Notes under the pieces: generated by a model
The model's input: the letters and a program-made list of their open reading frames with translations, nothing else
Told to the model about the DNA's origin: nothing
The model's database searches: none
Position numbers and translations under genes: made by a program
Shown here: positions 1 to 9,752 of the stretch, piece by piece
How positions within the stretch are numbered: the stretch's first letter is position 1
How the letters are laid out: each line of letters starts with the position of its first letter
NCBI RefSeq assembly: GCF_900156645.1
Contig: NZ_FTOC01000013.1
Span: 1-40,792 of the forward strand
Direction: 5' to 3'
Length of the DNA stretch: 40,792 bases
Origin: Salimicrobium flavidum
Lineage (GTDB): Bacteria > Bacillota > Bacilli > Bacillales > Halobacillaceae

Positions 1-14
1 AAACTCTCCATAAA
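1..14 (-). rRNA. rrs: 16S rRNA, extreme 5' end (partial)
   Basis: Read on the minus strand the first bases end in TTTATGGAGAGTTT, the usual start of Bacillaceae 16S rRNA just before the universal GATCCTGGCTCAG. The gene continues beyond the window. The preceding minus-strand leader has the usual box with TGAAAACTGAACAA. The exact 5' end is inferred from family similarity. Confidence 0.85.
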
Positions 15-350
15 AGAGCGATTGATTAGCTCATGTTGTCTTGCTTTAAAAATTGACGCATGGCATAAAACATTGTTCAGTTTTCAAAGATCTACGGTGT
101 CGCTCTCAAAACAGCGACTTAATCAATATACCATGTTGTGCGTATTCCGTCAACAACAATGTATATTTTTTTGTGTGCGCCGGTTGCCGTGAACGGCTTT
201 CCTTAACGCGACAAATAACAATTTACCATGATTATCTGAGGTGTGCAATAGGTTTGAAAATAAAAGTTTTTTCTGAAAAAAATACACCTTTTCATAAATG
301 GAGTGTAATTAGAAAAAGCCGCCCTGGACCAGGACGACTTATTGATGCAT
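15..350 (-). promoter_or_regulatory. rrn operon promoter and leader region
   Basis: This gene-free stretch lies between the lysS stop codon and the 16S gene. On the minus strand it carries TTGACG (148-153), a 17-base spacer and TATATT (125-130), a good vegetative promoter. The leader follows, with a BoxA-like TGAAAACTGAACAA segment near 75-90 that is typical of anti-terminated rRNA transcripts. Further upstream, 180-350 is AT-rich and could hold UP elements or a second promoter, but I cannot define one. The long plus-strand reading frame here has no family resemblance and I regard it as spurious. Confidence 0.75.
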
Positions 351-1838
<1,488 letters not shown>

Positions 1839-1880
1839 TCACTCCGTTCTATGTTTAGTTTTACCGCTTCAATAAAGAAA

Positions 1881-1904
1881 ACTGCCAGCATACACACTGG
1901 CAGT
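1881..1904 (-). terminator. Hairpin in lysS leader / folK terminator
   Basis: An 8-bp perfect stem (ACTGCCAG / CTGGCAGT) with an 8-base loop is followed on the minus strand by TTTTCTTT. It can terminate transcripts from the fol operon. It also lies about 10 bases downstream of the start point expected from the lysS promoter, so it would be the first structure in the lysS mRNA and may act as an attenuator or a 5' stabilising hairpin. Confidence 0.7.
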
Positions 1905-1919
1905 ATTACACTACTGATT

Positions 1920-1948
1920 AGTATAGAAAAGACCTTCCGAGGTGTCAA
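1920..1948 (-). promoter_or_regulatory. Sigma-A promoter of lysS
   Basis: TTGACA (1943-1948), a 17-base spacer and TATACT (1920-1925) on the minus strand, just after the folK stop codon. It is near consensus and correctly oriented for lysS. The intervening hairpin makes the regulation of this gene interesting. Confidence 0.75.
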
Positions 1949-1985
1949 CGATTTGGTCACTTTTGATTCTTCCGCCTCGGCGACG

Positions 1986-2477
1986 CTACCGGACCTTTCG
2001 TACAGCCGCTGACTCCTCATCTGATAATTCTTCTACCAGCTCTTTAATCGTTTTTCCATCAGGATAAAGAATAAGATCGTTATTCACATCAGCCAACGGA
2101 ATCAGTGCAAAGGCACGTTCATGAAGGTGGGGGTGAGGGAGAATCAACCGCTCCGTCTTCATATCGACCTGGTTCAATGCCAATATGTCGAGATCTATTG
2201 TTCTCGGTCCCCACTTCATAAGACGTTCTCTGCCAAAGTTTTTTTCTACCTCCTGGCATACATCCAGAAGTTCCAGAGGTTGCAGGGAAGTCCTCATCAT
2301 AATCACCATGTTAAGAAAATCATCCTGTTCCACATATCCTATTGGATCCGTTTCATAGATAGATGATTTCCTAAGGACGTCGATGTAAGGATTTTCTTCC
2401 AGCTGCTGAATCGATTCTTGCAAAAACTTCTCCCTCGGCGAAATATTTGAACCGAGCGCAATGTAAGCCGTGTTCAT
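1986..2477 (-). CDS. folK: 2-amino-4-hydroxy-6-hydroxymethyldihydropteridine pyrophosphokinase (HPPK)
   Basis: Transfers pyrophosphate from ATP to 6-hydroxymethyl-dihydropterin, giving the pterin substrate for dihydropteroate synthase. The protein is 163 aa. It shows the N-terminal ALGSN segment (7-11), the HPPK signature WGPRTIDLDIL (89-99) and the LPHPHLHERAF motif (113-123). It is the last gene of folP-folB-folK and its start overlaps the folB stop by 4 bp, indicating translational coupling. The hairpin at 1881-1904 can end the operon. Confidence 0.97.
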   Translation of the reverse strand: MNTAYIALGSNISPREKFLQESIQQLEENPYIDVLRKSSIYETDPIGYVEQDDFLNMVIMMRTSLQPLELLDVCQEVEKNFGRERLMKWGPRTIDLDILALNQVDMKTERLILPHPHLHERAFALIPLADVNNDLILYPDGKTIKELVEELSDEESAAVRKVR

Positions 2478-2839
2478 TCAGAGCGACTCCGATAAATTTC
2501 AACAGACACCGAATCATAGTGTCCAGGGATCGGTGGGTGGAGTTTGTTGACCCGGACGAGACACCCTTCCAAGAGAGCAAACTCTTTGAATAGGGTCTCC
2601 GCCAATTCTTCAGCGACCGTTTCCACCAGATTCCGGGCAGGACCCTCCACAATTTTTTTTGTAACTTCATGCACTGCTCCGTAATCAATCGATTTCGTCA
2701 TGTCGTCCGTAGCCGCCGCTTCTTTCAATTCAGCTTCCAGCTGGAGATCCACCGTGAAATGTTGACCCAGTTTGTTCTCCTCGGGAAACAACCCGTGATA
2801 ACCATAGAACTTCATACTGTTCAAATATATTTTATCCAT
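2474..2839 (-). CDS. folB: Dihydroneopterin aldolase
   Basis: Converts 7,8-dihydroneopterin to 6-hydroxymethyl-dihydropterin and glycolaldehyde in folate synthesis. The product is 121 aa from the ATG at 2839, which is preceded by GGAG at 8 bases spacing. An upstream in-frame GTG at 2848 overlaps that ribosome site and is unlikely. Family marks are FYGYHGLFPEE near residues 11-21 and the active-site lysine region NKLHPPIPGH (98-107). It overlaps the folP stop by 8 bp. Confidence 0.96.
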   Translation of the reverse strand: MDKIYLNSMKFYGYHGLFPEENKLGQHFTVDLQLEAELKEAAATDDMTKSIDYGAVHEVTKKIVEGPARNLVETVAEELAETLFKEFALLEGCLVRVNKLHPPIPGHYDSVSVEIYRSRSE

Positions 2840-3668
2840 TACAATCACTCCTCTCCATCATCGCATCCATCATTTTCGTCATGCGGACTATTTCTTTCAC
2901 ATCATGCACTCTTACAATTTCAACTCCCTGTGCAACTCCGTAACAGACGGTAGCTCCCGTTCCTTCCATACGTTCCTCTGTCCCCAATCCGAGCACTTCC
3001 CCGATGAATCGTTTTCTTGAAGTACCCAGAAGAAGCGGATACCCGAGATTCCGGAATTCTCCGAGATTGCGCATAACTATAAGGTTCTCCTCCTTCGTTT
3101 TCGCAAACCCGACGCCCGGGTCGAGAATGATGTGATTCTCCGGGACTCCCGCTTCACGGGCAATTCCAACACTTTTTTCCAAATCGGCTTTCATATCCTC
3201 GACAAGAGAAGTATAGTTTCGCTCCTTGCGATTGTGCATCAGCACGATAGGTACACCTGTTGCTGCAGCAACTTGAGCTATCCGTTCATCATATCTCGCT
3301 CCCCACACATCGTTGATCAGATCGGCGCCTGCTTCAACCGCTCTCTCCGCTACCTCTGATTTGTATGTATCTACAGAGATCGGAAGAGAGATATGCTTTT
3401 TCACTTCCCGAATCATCGGAATAACCCGCTCCATCTCTTCTTTTTCCGATACAGGTTCATGCCCGGGCCGGGTGGATTCGCCCCCGATATCAATAATATG
3501 AGCCCCTTCTTCCTCCATACGAACTGCATGGGCTATTGCATTTGAAACCTCGTTATAGCGCCCGCCGTCAGAAAAAGAGTCCGGCGTGACATTCAGAATC
3601 CCCATGACAAGCGTCTCTTTATCCAGACGATACTCTTTGTTCCGTATTGTTAATTCTATCATTTTCAT
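2832..3668 (-). CDS. folP: Dihydropteroate synthase
   Basis: Condenses the pterin pyrophosphate with p-aminobenzoate to make dihydropteroate, the step blocked by sulfonamides. The protein is 278 aa and forms a TIM barrel. Signatures are GILNVTPDSFSDGG (23-36), DIGGESTRPG (60-69), DPGVGFAK (183-190) and the C-terminal SRKRFIG (217-223). It is the first gene of the fol group here. In B. subtilis it follows pabB-pabA-pabC, which make the p-aminobenzoate substrate, and these are missing at this locus. No convincing promoter was found in the short gap to cysK. Confidence 0.97.
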   Translation of the reverse strand: MKMIELTIRNKEYRLDKETLVMGILNVTPDSFSDGGRYNEVSNAIAHAVRMEEEGAHIIDIGGESTRPGHEPVSEKEEMERVIPMIREVKKHISLPISVDTYKSEVAERAVEAGADLINDVWGARYDERIAQVAAATGVPIVLMHNRKERNYTSLVEDMKADLEKSVGIAREAGVPENHIILDPGVGFAKTKEENLIVMRNLGEFRNLGYPLLLGTSRKRFIGEVLGLGTEERMEGTGATVCYGVAQGVEIVRVHDVKEIVRMTKMMDAMMERSDCNG

Positions 3669-3724
3669 TCACCTGACTTTACCATTTTCTATACCGATAA
3701 TAACCGATTCAGAAGCAAAAGAAA

Positions 3725-3752
3725 ACTGCATCCCCCTCAAAGGAGATGCAGT
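3725..3752 (-). terminator. Terminator downstream of cysK
   Basis: The minus strand reads ACTGCATC...GATGCAGT with a T-rich tail (TTTTCTTTTG), right after the cysK stop. It separates cysK from the fol operon. Confidence 0.75.
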
Positions 3753-3766
3753 CTCATTATTCGTCA

Positions 3767-4693
3767 TTATTCGTCATCGAACTGATAAAGAGGAGTAGAA
3801 AGGTAACGTTCTCCATTACTAGGGATTACTGCCAGCACCTTCTTCCCTTTTCCAAGACGCTCCGCTACCTGTTTAGCAGCATAGATGGCGGCACCCGAAG
3901 AGATTCCGCCGAGAATTCCGTCTTTACGAGCGGCCGCACGCGCTTCTTCAAACGCTTGCTCAGTCGTCACTTTTATCACTTCGTTATATATGCCCCTATC
4001 CAGAATAGACGGAACAAATCCGGCTCCAATACCCTGGATTTTGTGAGGACCCGGATTTCCTCCTGATAAAATAGGACTGTCTTCCGGTTCTACAGCAACG
4101 ATTTCAATATCTTTATATTTATCTTTAAGAACTTTTCCGGCACCTGTGATTGTACCTCCTGTGCCGATACCTGAGACGAAAGCATCCAGTGCATCTCCCA
4201 TTTGTTCGATGATTTCCGGACCGGTTGTCTTCGCATGCACATCTACGTTCGCCTGATTATCAAATTGCTGGGGCATGAAGTAACCGTGAGCTTCACTTAA
4301 CTCGGAAGCTTTTTTAATAGCACCCTTCATTCCTTCCGGGCCAGGGGTCAATACAAGTTCTGCGCCGTAAGCCTTCAAAAGGTTCCTTCTTTCTTGACTC
4401 ATCGTGTCGGGCATAACAAGTTTCGTCTGGTAGCCTTTGGCAGCAGCGATCATAGCAATACCGATACCCGTATTGCCACTTGTCGGCTCCACAATGACGT
4501 CACCTTCTTTAAGCTTCCCTTCTTTTTCAGCAGCTTCAACCATTGAGAGAGCTATTCTGTCTTTCACAGAACTCCCCGGATTCATGTACTCAAGCTTAAG
4601 GTAAATGTCCGCATGGTTCTTTTCTGCACTCCCATTCAACTTGACTATAGGGGTGTTTCCTACAAGCTCCGTTACGTCATTAGCAATTCTCAT
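3767..4693 (-). CDS. cysK: Cysteine synthase A (O-acetylserine sulfhydrylase)
   Basis: A PLP enzyme that makes cysteine from O-acetylserine and sulfide. The product is 308 aa from the ATG at 4693, which has a GGAG ribosome site; the longer upstream frame adds a hydrophobic stretch with no family counterpart. The PLP lysine is K44 in SSVKDR. The substrate loop is TSGNT (71-75), and GTGGTITG (177-184) is the phosphate-binding loop. The C-terminus [12 protein letters not shown] is usual for CysK. A near-consensus promoter lies at 4737-4765. In B. subtilis a PPIase gene (yacD) sits between hslO and cysK. Here that gap holds hairpin repeats. Confidence 0.97.
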   Translation of the reverse strand: MRIANDVTELVGNTPIVKLNGSAEKNHADIYLKLEYMNPGSSVKDRIALSMVEAAEKEGKLKEGDVIVEPTSGNTGIGIAMIAAAKGYQTKLVMPDTMSQERRNLLKAYGAELVLTPGPEGMKGAIKKASELSEAHGYFMPQQFDNQANVDVHAKTTGPEIIEQMGDALDAFVSGIGTGGTITGAGKVLKDKYKDIEIVAVEPEDSPILSGGNPGPHKIQGIGAGFVPSILDRGIYNEVIKVTTEQAFEEARAAARKDGILGGISSGAAIYAAKQVAERLGKGKKVLAVIPSNGERYLSTPLYQFDDE

Positions 4694-4736
4694 CTGATCA
4701 CTCCTAATTCCCAGTATTTTAATAGGGTTTGATTCT

Positions 4737-4765
4737 AATGTAAAGAAAAATTGGAAAAATGTCAA
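4737..4765 (-). promoter_or_regulatory. Sigma-A promoter of cysK
   Basis: TTGACA (4760-4765), 17 bases, TACATT (4737-4742) on the minus strand, about 45 bases before the ATG. The -35 lies directly beside the start of the hairpin repeat array. A CymR operator might be expected for cysK, but I could not identify one with confidence. Confidence 0.7.
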
Positions 4766-4768
4766 TTA

Positions 4769-5123
4769 GAAAAGCGGATCCAACCCGCTTATAAGTTCTG
4801 GCGTAAGCAGGGGGTTCTCTTTTCAGGTGCTTTTTCCTGAAAAAGAAATCACTGCTTAGGACATGGACTTATGGGTGGCGTAGCTGGACAAAGAAAAGCG
4901 GAAGCACCCATTCAGAAATACTGGCATAAGTAGAACGGCCAGACGAAAGGCGTTCTTTCCTTTCTCTGGTCCGGACTGCTTATGACACGAATTTCTGGGT
5001 GCTGCAGCTGGATCAAGAAAAGCGGAGCCATTCGCCTAGAAGCTCTAAGATAAGTGGACGTTCCTGGCTTCGGGTGGTCTTCCCCGAAACAGGGGCTGGC
5101 CGCTTATATTGCATAAAAAGCGG
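4769..5123. repeat. Repeat family A array: three nested-hairpin units
   Basis: This gene-free stretch carries three consecutive units, each opening with AAAAGCGGA; units 1 and 2 close with AGCTGGAC/AGCTGGAT. Unit 1 is 4769-4892, unit 2 4893-5015, unit 3 5016-5115, with one more opening motif at 5116-5123. Each folds as a long nested hairpin with ATAAG/CTTAT-type arms. Unit 1 pairs ATAAGT with ACTTAT, TAAGCAG with CTGCTTA and TTTCAGG with CCTGAAA. Unit 2 pairs AGCACCCA with TGGGTGCT and AGAACG with CGTTCT. Unit 3 pairs ATAAGTGG with CCGCTTAT. Unit 1 is nearly identical to 26451-26574. There is no coding potential. Confidence 0.85.
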
Positions 5124-5140
5124 AAACTTCCTATTCTGAT

Positions 5141-5186
5141 ATAGAAAACCCGGACCTCTTAACGATAAAAAGGCCCGGGTTTTCTA
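5141..5186 (-). terminator. Terminator downstream of hslO
   Basis: A 16-bp stem (ATAGAAAACCCGGGCC on the minus strand against GGTCCGGGTTTTCTAT, one G-U pair) lies just after hslO. It ends the coaX-hslO transcript. Confidence 0.8.
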
Positions 5187-5202
5187 TTTTTCATTTTATT
5201 TT

Positions 5203-6075
5203 CTAGGAAGACTGCAGGCTTTTCAGATCTTCTTCATCCAGCTGATACACTTCATTACAGAAATGGCATGTCGCTTCAGCTCCGCCGTCCTCTTCGATCA
5301 TACGATCTATTTCTTCATTACCAAGACTCGCAATCGCTGTTTCAATCCGCTCCCTGGAGCAATGACATTCAAATGCGACAGGAAGAGAATCAAGAACTTT
5401 CACGTTTTCGGCTCCAAGAATCGTATTCAGCAATTCTTCCGGAGTCTTCCCTTCACGCACCAGTGTCGACACAGCCTTCATCTCAGAAAGTCTCCGTTCA
5501 ATTTCACTGATTGTTTCATCCGTGGCTCCGGGCATCATTTGGATGATGAATCCACCGGCGGCCATAATCGTATAGTCGGTATCAACGAGTACACCAGCAC
5601 CTACTGCCGATGGAACCTGTTCTGAATTTGTGAAGTAATACGTGAAATCTTCAGCTATTTCTCCGGAGACGATCGGCACCTGGCCGGTAAAATAGTCTTT
5701 CAAGCCCAGATCCTTCACCACACTGATGGAGCCGTTCTGGCCGACTGCCCGTGCGACATCCAGTTTGCCATGTTCATTGGAATCGAAATCCACGTGCGGG
5801 TTCTGAATGTACCCCCGCACATTCCCATTCGATGCCGTATCTACGACAATAGCACCGGCCGGCCCGTCCCCTTCTACTTTAATCGTCATTTTGTCGTCGC
5901 CTTTCATCATCGCACCCATCATGGAACCGATAGTCATCGTACGCCCGAGAGCAGCAGAAGTGGTGGCCCAAACGTCATGACGTCTTCTTGCTTCTTCTAC
6001 GATATCCGTCGACTGAACCGCATAAGCTCGTACTTGGCCGTCAAATGCTGTCGCCCGAATTAAATGATCTTTCAT
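5203..6075 (-). CDS. hslO: Redox-regulated chaperone Hsp33
   Basis: A cytoplasmic holdase chaperone, activated by oxidative unfolding, that protects proteins during oxidative stress. The protein is 290 aa. The C-terminal zinc/redox switch is intact: C237 and C239 (CHC) and C270 and C273 (CHFC). The N-terminal domain carries [11 protein letters not shown] near 69-79. Its ATG overlaps the coaX stop by 4 bp, so the two are translationally coupled. A strong terminator follows. Confidence 0.97.
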   Translation of the reverse strand: MKDHLIRATAFDGQVRAYAVQSTDIVEEARRRHDVWATTSAALGRTMTIGSMMGAMMKGDDKMTIKVEGDGPAGAIVVDTASNGNVRGYIQNPHVDFDSNEHGKLDVARAVGQNGSISVVKDLGLKDYFTGQVPIVSGEIAEDFTYYFTNSEQVPSAVGAGVLVDTDYTIMAAGGFIIQMMPGATDETISEIERRLSEMKAVSTLVREGKTPEELLNTILGAENVKVLDSLPVAFECHCSRERIETAIASLGNEEIDRMIEEDGGAEATCHFCNEVYQLDEEDLKSLQSS

Positions 6076-6872
6076 GTTGTACCTCCTTGAAATATATCTT
6101 TATCTTTATTTCTCTGATAAATAACGTTCAACCCTCTCAGAGTCAGGAAAGGATCGACATGGTCGATTGTGCGGGATTCGTTGGCGATAAGGTTGGACAG
6201 CCCTCCGGTCGCGATTACCACCGGCTCTTCTCCTTCCGCCTTCTCTTTCATTCTCCGGACCAGCTCGTCGACTTGTCCTACATATCCATAAAACACGCCC
6301 GACTGCATCGCTTCCACAGTGGATTGACCTACGACATCCTCCGGTTGTTTTATTTCAATCTTCGGAAGTTTAGCTGCTTTGGCATAAAGAGCCTCCATGG
6401 AAATGTTTATACCGGGAGCAATCGCTCCTCCGACATATCGATTTTCACTATCGACATAACAATAAGTGGTCGCCGTACCAAAATCAATGATTACAGCCGG
6501 AGTGGAATAATCTTCAATGACACCGACAGCATTCACTATTCTGTCTGCGCCTATTTCGGAAGGGTTCGGATACGCCATCTCCAGGCCTTCTTCCACGTGC
6601 TCGGTTCCTATAATAATCGGCTTTTTGTGAAAATATTTTTCCGCCACACGTTCGAGCGAATACATAATCGGCGGCACCACTGAGGAGATGGTCACTCCTT
6701 CAATGTCAGAAAACTGGAGTCCCTCATATGAAAACAACGATTGGATCAGCATGCCGTATTCATCTTCTGTTTTGTAACGATCGGTCTTGATCCGCCAATG
6801 GTATTTTAAAACATCTTCGTCAAAAACACCTAATACTGTGTTTGTATTACCTACATCGAGTACAAAATTCAT
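6072..6872 (-). CDS. coaX: Type III pantothenate kinase
   Basis: Phosphorylates pantothenate, the first committed step of coenzyme A synthesis. The product is 266 aa from the ATG at 6872, with GGAGG eight bases upstream; an in-frame ATG at 6887 lies inside that ribosome site and is rejected. ASKHA-fold motifs are DVGNTNT (6-12), GADRIVN (108-114), DFGTATT (130-136) and GGAIAPG (148-154). It follows ftsH and precedes hslO, as in B. subtilis. A likely extended -10 promoter is at 6917-6925. Confidence 0.97.
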   Translation of the reverse strand: MNFVLDVGNTNTVLGVFDEDVLKYHWRIKTDRYKTEDEYGMLIQSLFSYEGLQFSDIEGVTISSVVPPIMYSLERVAEKYFHKKPIIIGTEHVEEGLEMAYPNPSEIGADRIVNAVGVIEDYSTPAVIIDFGTATTYCYVDSENRYVGGAIAPGINISMEALYAKAAKLPKIEIKQPEDVVGQSTVEAMQSGVFYGYVGQVDELVRRMKEKAEGEEPVVIATGGLSNLIANESRTIDHVDPFLTLRGLNVIYQRNKDKDIFQGGTT

Positions 6873-6916
6873 CAAAAAAGCCTCCATAAATTCGTCACAT
6901 TCTTCCTTCGGCTTTT

Positions 6917-6925
6917 ATAATATCA
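6917..6925 (-). promoter_or_regulatory. Extended -10 promoter of coaX-hslO
   Basis: The minus strand reads TGATATTAT (TGn plus TATTAT) about 45 bases before the coaX ATG. A good -35 is not seen at 17 bases; TTGAAG lies at about 20. The rest of the ftsH-coaX gap, 6930-7045, shows nothing I can assign. Confidence 0.5.
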
Positions 6926-7049
6926 CATTTCCGCCCCCGTTGCTTCAAGAAAAGCCTGGCCCTCTTAAAGCAAGGCTGCGTGGCCTATTAGAAGAGCGTA
7001 AAGTAGAGACCCGCCACTCTCAGGAAGGGATTGCCCTGAAATTCTACAA

Positions 7050-7082
7050 AAGGAAGCTGCGCCTTGATGGCACAGCTTCCCG
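7050..7082 (-). terminator. Terminator downstream of ftsH
   Basis: The minus strand reads GGAAGCTG, a loop, CAGCTTCC, then TTTTGT, about 10 bases after the ftsH stop codon. Confidence 0.7.
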
Positions 7083-7092
7083 AAATCGTAAG

Positions 7093-9123
7093 TTATTCTT
7101 TGCGCTTATCTTCTTCATTTTCTTCTTTTTTCGGATCCTCGTGACCTTCTTCCTTTTCGTCGGAAGGGTGAGAGTGATCCTCTCCTTCTTCTTCAGCGCC
7201 CGCATTTTCTTTCGCGTCGTCGCTCTCGTCAAGAGAAGAAGCTTTATGAAGATTGGAGTTGTTCTTTTGAGCCAGTTCCTCCAATTCTTCTTCCGTAGGC
7301 ATACGACCTTCTTCAAACAGGTACTTGATCTCTGTGGCATCGAGCGTCTCCACTTCGAGGAGTGTCTGAGCCATAAGTTCAAGCTTATCTTTGTTTTCAG
7401 TAAGAATCTGTTTTGCACGGTCGTAGCAGTAGTTGATGAAGTTCTGGACTTCCCTGTCGATTTCAAAAGCAATCTGGTCACTGTAGTTCTGTTCATTCTG
7501 GATGTCACGTCCAAGGAAGACTTGACCACCCTGATTGGAACCGAACTGGAGCGGTCCGAGTTTTTCACTCATGCCGTACTCTGTCACCATACTGCGGGCA
7601 ATACTGGTAGCACGTTGGAAGTCGTTATGAGCGCCGGTACTCACTTCGCCGAACATAACCTCTTCCGCTACACGTCCACCGAGCAGGCCGGTGATCTTAT
7701 CGAACAGTTCCGGTTTCGTCATGAAGTAACGATCTTCTCTCGGAAGCATGACGGCGTAACCGCCTGCCTGACCGCGTGGAACGATCGTAACTTTATGCAC
7801 CATATCCGCATCATCAAGCACCATACCGATAATGGTATGTCCACTTTCGTGGTGAGCCACGATGTCGCGTTCTTTTTTCGAAATGACACGACTCTTCTTG
7901 GCTGGACCGGCAATGACACGGTCTATCGCCTCATCTACGTCGACCATTTCAATCTGGTGCTTATCTGTACGTGCTGCTACAAGAGCTGCTTCGTTCAGAA
8001 GGTTCTCAAGATCAGCTCCGGAGAAACCTGGAGTACGAAGAGCGATCGTCTTAAGGTCCACATCGGTACCGAGAGGCTTCTCTCTGACGTGAACAGCAAG
8101 TACCGCTTCACGGCCTTTGACATCCGGACGGTTGACTGTAATCTGACGGTCGAAACGTCCTGGACGAAGAAGGGCAGGGTCGAGAATGTCAGGGCGGTTG
8201 GTAGCTGCAATCATAATGATTCCTTCATTCGCTCCGAACCCATCCATTTCTACAAGGAGCTGGTTCAACGTCTGCTCACGCTCATCGTGACCTCCGCCGA
8301 GTCCGGCGCCACGTTGACGACCTACAGCGTCCATTTCATCGATGAAAATGATACATGGTGCGTTCTTCTTCGCATTTTCAAACAAGTCACGCACACGGGA
8401 GGCACCGACACCGACGAACATTTCAACGAAGTCGGAACCACTGATTGAGAAGAATGGTACGCCTGCTTCCCCGGCTACTGCACGGGCAAGAAGTGTTTTA
8501 CCTGTACCCGGAGGACCAACGAGCAGGACCCCTTTTGGAATACGGGCACCCACTTGCGCGAATTTCCGCGGATCTTTCAGGAAGTCCACGACTTCGACCA
8601 GTTCCTGTTTCTCCTCATCCGCACCGGCCACGTCTTTGAACCGGACCTTCTGTTTATCGTCACTGTACATTTTCGCCTTACTCTTACCAAAGTTCATGAC
8701 TTTGCTTCCGCCACCCTGAGACTGGTTCAGCAGGAAGAAGAATAAAATGAAGATAATGACGAAAGGAATGATTCCTGTCAGGAATGTCACCCATGCGCTA
8801 GGCTGTTCTTCCTCTTCCACGTTAAGGATACTCTGGCTTGTCGCCGTCTCCGTCACTTGTGAAATGAACTGTTCGTTCGCAGGAAGATGAACGCTGAAGG
8901 AGTTATCTTCTCCTCCCCCTTCAAGCTGACCTTTCGCAACATACACATTATTTACAGGTTGTAATGTCAACTCCTGTATTTCTCCATTATCAAGTCTATC
9001 TAAAAACTGGTTCACAGAAAGTGTTTCCTGTGGCTCACCTTGACCTCGGAACAGGCTTAAAATGCCTATAACAACGAGGAAGATAAGTAAGTAAAAAATT
9101 GTATTTCTGAATATCCGATTCAT
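7093..9123 (-). CDS. ftsH: ATP-dependent zinc metalloprotease FtsH
   Basis: A membrane-anchored AAA+ protease that degrades regulators and misassembled membrane proteins. The protein is 676 aa. Membrane segments are at about 8-25 and 112-133, with an extracytoplasmic domain between them. The AAA module has Walker A GPPGTGKT (203-210), Walker B IIFIDEMD (258-265) and an arginine-finger region around RPGRFDR (320-326). The zinc site is HESGH (425-429). The last ~45 residues are very rich in Glu and Asp, longer and more acidic than is usual in Bacillus, which fits a halophile. It follows tilS-hpt and has its own candidate promoter at 9159-9188. Confidence 0.98.
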   Translation of the reverse strand: MNRIFRNTIFYLLIFLVVIGILSLFRGQGEPQETLSVNQFLDRLDNGEIQELTLQPVNNVYVAKGQLEGGGEDNSFSVHLPANEQFISQVTETATSQSILNVEEEEQPSAWVTFLTGIIPFVIIFILFFFLLNQSQGGGSKVMNFGKSKAKMYSDDKQKVRFKDVAGADEEKQELVEVVDFLKDPRKFAQVGARIPKGVLLVGPPGTGKTLLARAVAGEAGVPFFSISGSDFVEMFVGVGASRVRDLFENAKKNAPCIIFIDEMDAVGRQRGAGLGGGHDEREQTLNQLLVEMDGFGANEGIIMIAATNRPDILDPALLRPGRFDRQITVNRPDVKGREAVLAVHVREKPLGTDVDLKTIALRTPGFSGADLENLLNEAALVAARTDKHQIEMVDVDEAIDRVIAGPAKKSRVISKKERDIVAHHESGHTIIGMVLDDADMVHKVTIVPRGQAGGYAVMLPREDRYFMTKPELFDKITGLLGGRVAEEVMFGEVSTGAHNDFQRATSIARSMVTEYGMSEKLGPLQFGSNQGGQVFLGRDIQNEQNYSDQIAFEIDREVQNFINYCYDRAKQILTENKDKLELMAQTLLEVETLDATEIKYLFEEGRMPTEEELEELAQKNNSNLHKASSLDESDDAKENAGAEEEGEDHSHPSDEKEEGHEDPKKEENEEDKRKE

Positions 9124-9158
9124 TGCCTACCTCCTCCTGTGAGAGAAAACTACAGTAA

Positions 9159-9188
9159 ATACTATCATATTGCATTCACTTCCTACAA
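9159..9188 (-). promoter_or_regulatory. Candidate promoter of ftsH
   Basis: TTGTAG (9183-9188), 18 bases, TAGTAT (9159-9164) with an extended TG motif on the minus strand, in the 83-bp gap between hpt and ftsH. The match is moderate. Confidence 0.5.
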
Positions 9189-9206
9189 ATGATTACTATC
9201 GACAGT

Positions 9207-9752
9207 TTATTGATCTTCTCCACTATATATTTCCGGTTTCAAAACACCGATGTACGGCAAGTTTCTATATTTTTCATTATAATCAAGGCCATAACCGACG
9301 ACGAACTCATCCGGTACTTCGAAACCTACCGTATCCGCTTTTATTTGTGCGTGGCGGCCTGAAGGTTTATCAAGAAGTGTCACGATCTTGATGGAGTTCG
9401 CTTTTCTGTATTTAAACAGGTCTACCAGATAACTGAGCGTGCGACCGCTATCGATGATATCTTCAATAATCAAAAGATCCCGGCCTTCCACTTGTGTATC
9501 CAGGTCTTTTTCGATTTTCACTTCACCCGTAGAGCGCATCCCCGCGTAACTCGACACGTCCATGAAATCCATCTCCAGGTGGATATCCATGCGCTTCACA
9601 AGGTCGGACATAAAAGGCATGGCACCTTTTAGTACACATACAGCCAAAGGGAACTGATCCCTGTATTCCTCCGACAGTTCTTCACCTATCGCTCTGCATT
9701 TATTCTGTATTTCTTCTTCAGTGATCAAAACCCGTTCGATTTCATTATGCAT
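9207..9752 (-). CDS. hpt: Hypoxanthine-guanine phosphoribosyltransferase
   Basis: Salvages hypoxanthine and guanine using PRPP. The protein is 181 aa with the PRPP-binding signature [10 protein letters not shown] (96-105) and the LKG segment (41-43). Its start overlaps the tilS stop by 8 bp. In Bacillus HprT and TilS can act together as regulators of ftsH expression, and the tilS-hpt-ftsH order is kept here. Confidence 0.97.
   Translation of the reverse strand: MHNEIERVLITEEEIQNKCRAIGEELSEEYRDQFPLAVCVLKGAMPFMSDLVKRMDIHLEMDFMDVSSYAGMRSTGEVKIEKDLDTQVEGRDLLIIEDIIDSGRTLSYLVDLFKYRKANSIKIVTLLDKPSGRHAQIKADTVGFEVPDEFVVGYGLDYNEKYRNLPYIGVLKPEIYSGEDQ

Noticed and set aside
4694-4740. CymR operator before cysK
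   Set aside because: The region is AT-rich with partial symmetry, but I cannot match it to a dependable CymR motif.
6930-7045. Possible structured RNA or riboswitch between ftsH and coaX
   Set aside because: A few short complementary stretches (for example GAGA/TCTC around GTGGCGGG) are present, but nothing matches a known riboswitch core or forms a convincing fold.
6787-8448. Long 553-aa plus-strand frame opposite ftsH
   Set aside because: Antisense shadow of ftsH; codon structure follows the minus strand and the product lacks any domain.
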